Source: Andrena cerasifolii
Lineage: Eukaryota; Arthropoda; Insecta; Hymenoptera; Andrenidae
DNA: 64,000 nucleotides
Assembly (NCBI RefSeq): GCF_050908995.1
Contig: NC_135130.1
Coordinates: 8,053,001 to 8,117,000 of the forward strand
Direction: 5' to 3'
Shown piece by piece: positions 59,576 to 64,000 of the stretch. Position 1 is the first letter of the stretch. Each line of letters begins with the position of its first letter. The notes beneath the pieces were generated by a model. That model was not told the origin of the DNA and ran no database searches. It worked only from the letters and a program-made list of their open reading frames with translations. Both the position numbers and the translations under genes were made by a program.

Positions 59576-60149
59576 AGTACCGATGATGACAGCGAACGGT
59601 GAGTCATTTTATCATTCTTTGAATGGGGGTGCATGTAGTACAGCTACTTAGCTCTTTCGATTCTGGCCGTTCCAACACAAATGCACGACATGCAGAGGCC
59701 CTTTTCACATGGTCGGTATTCGTTTGGGGAACTCTTATGCAATATTTCGCGAATATGGTCTAGGGCGTCTAGGCAGTAGCCTTATGGCGTGGTCCTTTTC
59801 TAAACCATATTCACGAAATATCGTAGAAATGTTCCCGAAACTAATGCCAATTATATAAGATGCGCCACTAAACGTTATGCATGTGTGTTCGAAAGAGCAG
59901 CATCGATTGAGCTGACCATACAAGGTACTCGTAGATAGTGACATGCATGTGTCTGTCTCAAAATAAAAAATAAAATAAATCAATACAATTGTTGCTCGCG
60001 ATTCTTATAATTTTATATCGATTAATAATAATTCGTAAAATAATCGGATCGATCGAGTCAAGTAGAGTCACCGCGAAATTTTTTGAAATGGGTCTCAATG
60101 AAACTAGTCTTCCTAACAATCTTGCATTCTAGCAAGATCTTTTATGGTC

Positions 60150-60420
60150 GCCGGTAATGCGATCGTAGAGTCCACGCTTTTTTCGCGTCCATATATTTTC
60201 AAGAGCGCCGCGGCTCTTGTGTAGAGTTCTATTACCGCGAATTTACAGTCAAATTTTTGCGGATCTATGATTTATACAGAGCACGGGAGCTCGTGTTGAT
60301 TTTTCGTCGCGAAAGTAAAGTCAACCTTTTGCGTATCGGAAATTTGTCCAGAGCACCGGTGCTCTAATTGCTTTTTCATCGCGAAAGTAAAGTAAAATTT
60401 TCGATTAGCTTCAATTTTCA
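60150..60420. repeat. Palindromic module copies 4-6 in tandem
   Basis: Three adjacent copies of about 73 bp with palindromes GAGCGCCGCGGCTC, GAGCACGGGAGCTC and GAGCACCGGTGCTC. Each is followed by (T)TTTTC/TTACC and xYCGCGAAxxTAxAGTCAA. The first two cores differ in bases but keep the ability to pair (fully in the first, nearly so in the second). Confidence 0.8.
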
Positions 60421-60434
60421 GCTGCTTGGTATTT

Positions 60435-60706
60435 TAGGTCCTAGAAAGGACCTAGCTTGTGGGCCCTAGAGAGGGCCCAGAACAGGGGCCCTAGAGAGGG
60501 CCTTCGGCATAGGCCCTAGAGAGGGTCCTAGTCATGGGCCCTAGAGAGGGCCTAGCTCGTGGGCCCTAGAGAGGGTCCTAATCATGGGCCCTAGAGAGGG
60601 TCCTAGTCATGGGCCCTAGAGAGGGCCTTCGGCATAGGCCCTAGAGAGGGTCCTAGTCATGGGCCCTAGAGAGGGCCTAGCTCGTGGGCCCTAGAGAGGG
60701 CCTAGA
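60435..60706. repeat. GGGCCCTAGAGAGGG minisatellite
   Basis: About ten copies of a unit near GGGCCCTAGAGAGGGYCCTA with spacers such as GTCAT, GCTCGT and TTCGGCATA, period about 30 bp. Units come in alternating variants that themselves repeat in blocks, suggesting higher-order duplication. Confidence 0.95.
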
Positions 60707-60954
60707 ATTATGCTAGCTTGGTAGCTAGCTAAGATGTTCTTGCATGCATGCTGTAGAATGTAGAATACGAGTACCTTGTATAAGTGCAGAGAGATCGACG
60801 ATAATCGTCAGTCTATCTCTCTTTCGATTTCGCTTTCGCGTTCGCGGTTGTCACTAATAGTAGAGTCAAATCATCGTTTCCCTCATTGCAAGCAATGACG
60901 GACGCGATGAGTTTATTGAAATGGAGGGTGGATGGGATCGGTGTTTGTTTCGGG

Positions 60955-61138
60955 ATGGGTCACTTTCGTAGGTACCTCCGCGTTGGTGTGCCCGGTTCCT
61001 TGGTAACGTTTCTCAAGCATTGCGACTTGCAAAACGATATCAAGCTAAAGCCTACGATCTAGTTTAAGGGTCCAGATCGAGCGAAACTTACATTCAGTGA
61101 GTTTGGTTCGGTCTAGACATCTAATCAGAATTTTATTC
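60955..61138. repeat. Direct repeat DR, copy 2
   Basis: Second copy of the 57.35-kb repeat, about 3.6 kb downstream and in the same orientation. Differences are scattered substitutions and a small indel near GGTTCCTTGG. Confidence 0.85.
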
Positions 61139-62277
61139 TCTTTCAGGTAGGTATTTCTTCGATGGTTTTACATGATTTATTCTATTTCATGCATTTCTTC
61201 GATGGTTTTGCGTGATTTATTTCATTTCGTCGATTTCTTCGATGATTTTGAACTCATGAACACATGTCTTCCACAAATAATGTTGTTGTTTATATAAATT
61301 TTTATGTTAAATAAATTTGTTTGGCGTTAAATAAACCTGAATAGAATAGCAAGGTTAAAAGGCGTATGTGTTCTTGTTTTGTTGCGATCCTTCTTTCTCG
61401 GTCGTTGCACGGAATACGTTTATAAAACGATCTTTAAATTGTTACTCTAACAGAATCATTTGTAAATCGCGGGTTTCGACTGACTTCTTGAATTCTAATT
61501 CCTACCACACGTAGCGTTACAATCTGTTTCGAGGCTTCATCGGTAACGTTGCATGCGACACAAAAATGGTAAGGTGGTTCTAGGACTCCCCCAAACCGGT
61601 GACAGAAAAATGCATTGGTTGATAGGTCTATCCTATACCTCGTCTGTGCTCCCGTAAACGATTCTGTATCGATAAAGTTGAATGCGACCACGGACGAGGT
61701 ATTCTCGGTTAAATTTATTAAATTTTTTTATTTCACACCTGCACAATCCTTATACATAATTACTTTATAACAAGTATAATTGGAATTATCGACATCAGTA
61801 CAAGATGTTGAATACATCAACTTCCTTCTCAACATTATTTTATTCTTTTCACATTTCCTTGCATTATTTTAAGGAACTTTTGTTTATTGTATCTTCTTTC
61901 CTATTTCTTTAAACGTAATAATAAAATAAACGATTCGAATCTTAATACTCGTTTTCACAACGTCGAAACGATAAGCGATGTGACAGGTAAAAGTGGTGTG
62001 CTAGACTGCTTTTAAATACACAGCTTGTCAATTCGATATGTTAGTGGTGATTCTTCATGAGCAAATTTGTTGGTTCGGTTTGTGGTTATCAAAAATTGGG
62101 AAAATGGACAGTCTGACTACCGCGTCACGTTCATACCGGCCCTAGAGGTGTTATGCGTCATTCTTACAGTCTTTCCGTAGCAGGGGACCAAATTCTTCTT
62201 TTACCAAAAAGAAGATATAGATTTAGACAAAGCGTAGGTAAGATAGGCCTACATTTTAAGGAAGGTTCTGTGCCACC
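61139..62277. other. Intergenic, no gene recognised
   Basis: Starts with a short internal repeat of CATTTCTTCGATGGTTTT-like units (61150-61250). A minus-strand frame at 61434-61691 (85 codons) has no recognised domain. Confidence 0.45.
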
Positions 62278-62827
62278 CAGGGGGACCAAGCCGTCTTTGT
62301 TTGGCTGAAGTTTTCCCGTTTAGTTAGCACCGTATTGGTAGGAGGCGCTAGGTACATCACACACACATACCTACGTGTATCAGTGAGCACGACACACAAC
62401 CTTTCGACGTTGGTGAAATGTTACCATGACGACCGTCGTCATTTAGAAATGTTTGGCGCAGACACCAGGAAGTGTCCTCACTTTCCCTGGTTTACCCTTT
62501 CTAAGGCCGTCTGACCATGGATTGTCGCGTCAGTGACGCGTATGCAGCAGATAGAAGGATATACAAAGCAATTGAATATATTTTCTTTTCCTAAGAAAAG
62601 AAGAAATATTCAATTTCAATGTTTATCCTTCTATCTGCTGCATACGTGTCGCTGGCGCGACGATCCGTGGACAGGTTTTAAAGTAAACGGTACATTACAC
62701 GTATACACATACACATACGTCCCGATTCACACCAATTCACACATTCATAGTTTAGTACGCACCTCATTGGTAGGAGGCGCTACAAACTCTGCTTCAACTT
62801 TCGTAAGAGGGAAGCTTGGCCCCCCTG
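62278..62827. mobile_element. Foldback element FB2
   Basis: The right arm (from about 62625 to 62827) is nearly identical to the FB1 arms, and the spacer is the reverse complement of the FB1 spacer, so it is inserted in the opposite orientation. The left arm (from 62278, CAGGGGGACCAAGC) is strongly diverged, matching only in patches such as ATTGGTAGGAGGCGCTA. No target-site duplication seen. Confidence 0.85.
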
Positions 62828-62933
62828 AGCCCAATTCAGGCGCCAACCAACAATTTCAATTTTTGAGCGCCAGCTGGTTTCGAAAAGTAGCCGAAATGGC
62901 GGAATTCCGCCCAATCTGGCAACTCCGATTTAA

Positions 62934-63304
62934 AGGTGCAATTTCATGCTGACACTCGACGCTCGTTTTGACCAGAGTTAGGGCGGTATTCTCAGTCGCT
63001 ACTTATTCTTAAGCATGCGGCATCCTCTACTAACCTAGTAGCTAATAAAGGATGCCGAATGCTTAAGCATTTGCTTAAGAATAATGAAGAATAAGTAGCG
63101 ACTGAGAATACCGTCCTTAGGAGCGATGGGGCCGCAGTGAATGGAGGGGGAAACACCTACAGGAGCGGTGGTAATGTGTGCATGAACTGCGCCTGCGTCA
63201 GTCACGCACACATTACCACCGCTCCTGTAGGTGTTTCCCCCTCCATTCACTGCGGCCCCATCGCTCCTAACTCTGGTTTTGAGCGTCAGCATGAAATTGC
63301 ACCT
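62934..63304. mobile_element. Long-inverted-repeat element hosting a nested MITE
   Basis: Outer ends AGGTGCAATTTCATGCTGAC and its reverse complement at 63304. The inner arms TAGGAGCGATGGGGCCGCAG onward to ATGTGTGC are perfect over about 64 bp (63118-63181 against 63212-63271, approximately). The left arm is interrupted by the 136-bp element at 62981-63116. Non-coding; frames on the minus strand follow the palindrome. Confidence 0.85.
62981..63116. mobile_element. PIF/Harbinger-like MITE nested in the left arm
   Basis: Terminal inverted repeats begin GGGCGGTATTCTCAGTCGCT and GGACGGTATTCTCAGTCGCT, continuing through ACTTATTCTTAAGC. TTA flanks both sides (62978-62980 and 63117-63119), and the unbroken right arm of the host element supplies the empty site with one TAA. 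Confidence 0.9.
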
Positions 63305-64000
63305 TGATCTAAACATTTTACAGGTTATGTGGCGATGTGGTGTTGCCACCTAGCGTGACCCAACGTCTAACAATAAAGACAACAATATTTTTGCTATCGC
63401 GTGATGATGTAAATCGCTGACAGTATGTCATTTGTTCCATTGTTCCACCCTTTCGAAAATCTCCGTGTTATTATTCGTTGAGGATTCTGCTGCAAGGTAC
63501 GACTCGCTCGTGACGCATTACTACGACGCAGAATATTCAGCTGATATTATAGCTCGCCTCTATGTAGCCCAGAAACATTTTCATATTTCCACCCGTGCCT
63601 TTAGAAGCATTCCTCGACGACCGTTTAAAGTACTACGCACAAACGTTCGTTTTATATCGACCGTAATCAGTTTCGTACGAAACGCTCGCATTGATCGTAA
63701 TAAACGATATGCTTGAGCTGTTGCCTACGCGAAGGTGCTGCAAAAGTAATAACGTGGAATAAGGTTATCGGATTGCATAATGATACAGGAAATTTCTTGG
63801 TAGCATAATGGTAGACTGTACCTTATCCGTCGCTTCTTTCTGCGTTGTAAATTCTAAATCTTTCGGACGGCATTCGGCTCGTACTGCTCTTAGAAACGCT
63901 TGTCTTCTTTCAGGTGGCATGAGATCGCATGGAAATAGATCATAAGTATCGTCGAGGTTTTGTAGCTTTGGTAAATTTCAAGATATAGAAGATGAATAGC
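63305..64000. other. Terminal stretch, no gene recognised
   Basis: A plus-strand frame at 63432-63716 (94 codons, Arg/Phe/Ser-rich) has no recognised domain and no splice support. A motif resembling a tRNA A box (TAGCATAATGGTAGAC, about 63801) has no matching B box. Confidence 0.4.

Noticed and set aside
63432..63716. A 94-codon plus-strand frame
   Set aside because: No recognisable domain, no homologous copy in the window and no splice support.
1..64000. CRISPR arrays, operons or bacterial features
   Set aside because: Introns, splice sites and gene families show an animal nuclear genome; the regular repeats are minisatellites without spacer structure.

Overview
This is an insect nuclear genomic window, most likely from a hymenopteran (bee, ant or wasp). 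I infer this from a tandem array of nine-exon odorant receptors whose first exon carries the LGLWPY signature, from short GT-AG introns, and from many small non-autonomous DNA transposons. The species cannot be read from the sequence. I reconstructed all gene models by hand from reading frame, splice-site and phase agreement. Most of the window is intronic or intergenic.

Layout. 1-8.1 kb: no recognisable gene; it holds a dispersed repeat cut by the window edge, two adjacent inverted-repeat elements (2.15-2.62 kb), a GC-rich stretch and a minisatellite of about 29 bp period (5.89-6.83 kb). 8.1-18.8 kb (+): a KChIP/neuronal-calcium-sensor gene with five coding exons. Its 9.8-kb first intron contains a complete nine-exon gene on the opposite strand for DRC5/TCTE1, an axonemal dynein regulatory complex subunit (14.46-17.55 kb), plus a tRNA-like SINE and a piggyBac-type MITE. 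18.8-25.5 kb: no gene seen, but the KChIP frame stays open for 80 codons beyond its TGA stop.

26.0-45.4 kb (+): four intact tandem odorant receptor genes (OR-A to OR-D). All four have nine coding exons of identical lengths (144, 120, 118, 259, 117, 91, 146, 133, 51 nt) and encode 392 residues. Each is preceded by a similar upstream block with a CATAAAAG box. Introns carry a layered record of MITE insertions. Several have clean target-site duplications and an empty site in a paralogue, so the order of gene duplication and transposition can be read. OR-A and OR-B also share a 5S-rRNA-derived sequence in intron 3.

45.7-49 kb: a Tc1/mariner-type MITE, a second copy of the SINE and a hairpin element. 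49.3-51.2 kb: MZT1 (+) and MESD/boca (-), convergent. 51.6-52.4 kb: a TIR element and a 470-bp near-perfect foldback. 53.4-61.1 kb: a gene-poor block of several interleaved repeat families, including about six copies of a roughly 73-bp module centred on the palindrome GAGCACCGGTGCTC, two 175-bp direct repeats and a GGGCCCTAGAGAGGG minisatellite. 62.3-63.3 kb: a second foldback copy and a long-inverted-repeat element carrying a nested PIF/Harbinger-like MITE.

How the genes relate. The ORs should be sensory-neuron channels used with Orco. KChIP modulates Kv4 channels, DRC5 acts in cilia and sperm flagella, MZT1 in gamma-tubulin complexes, and MESD in ER folding of LDL-receptor-family proteins. 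Apart from the OR array and the nested DRC5 gene I see no functional grouping.
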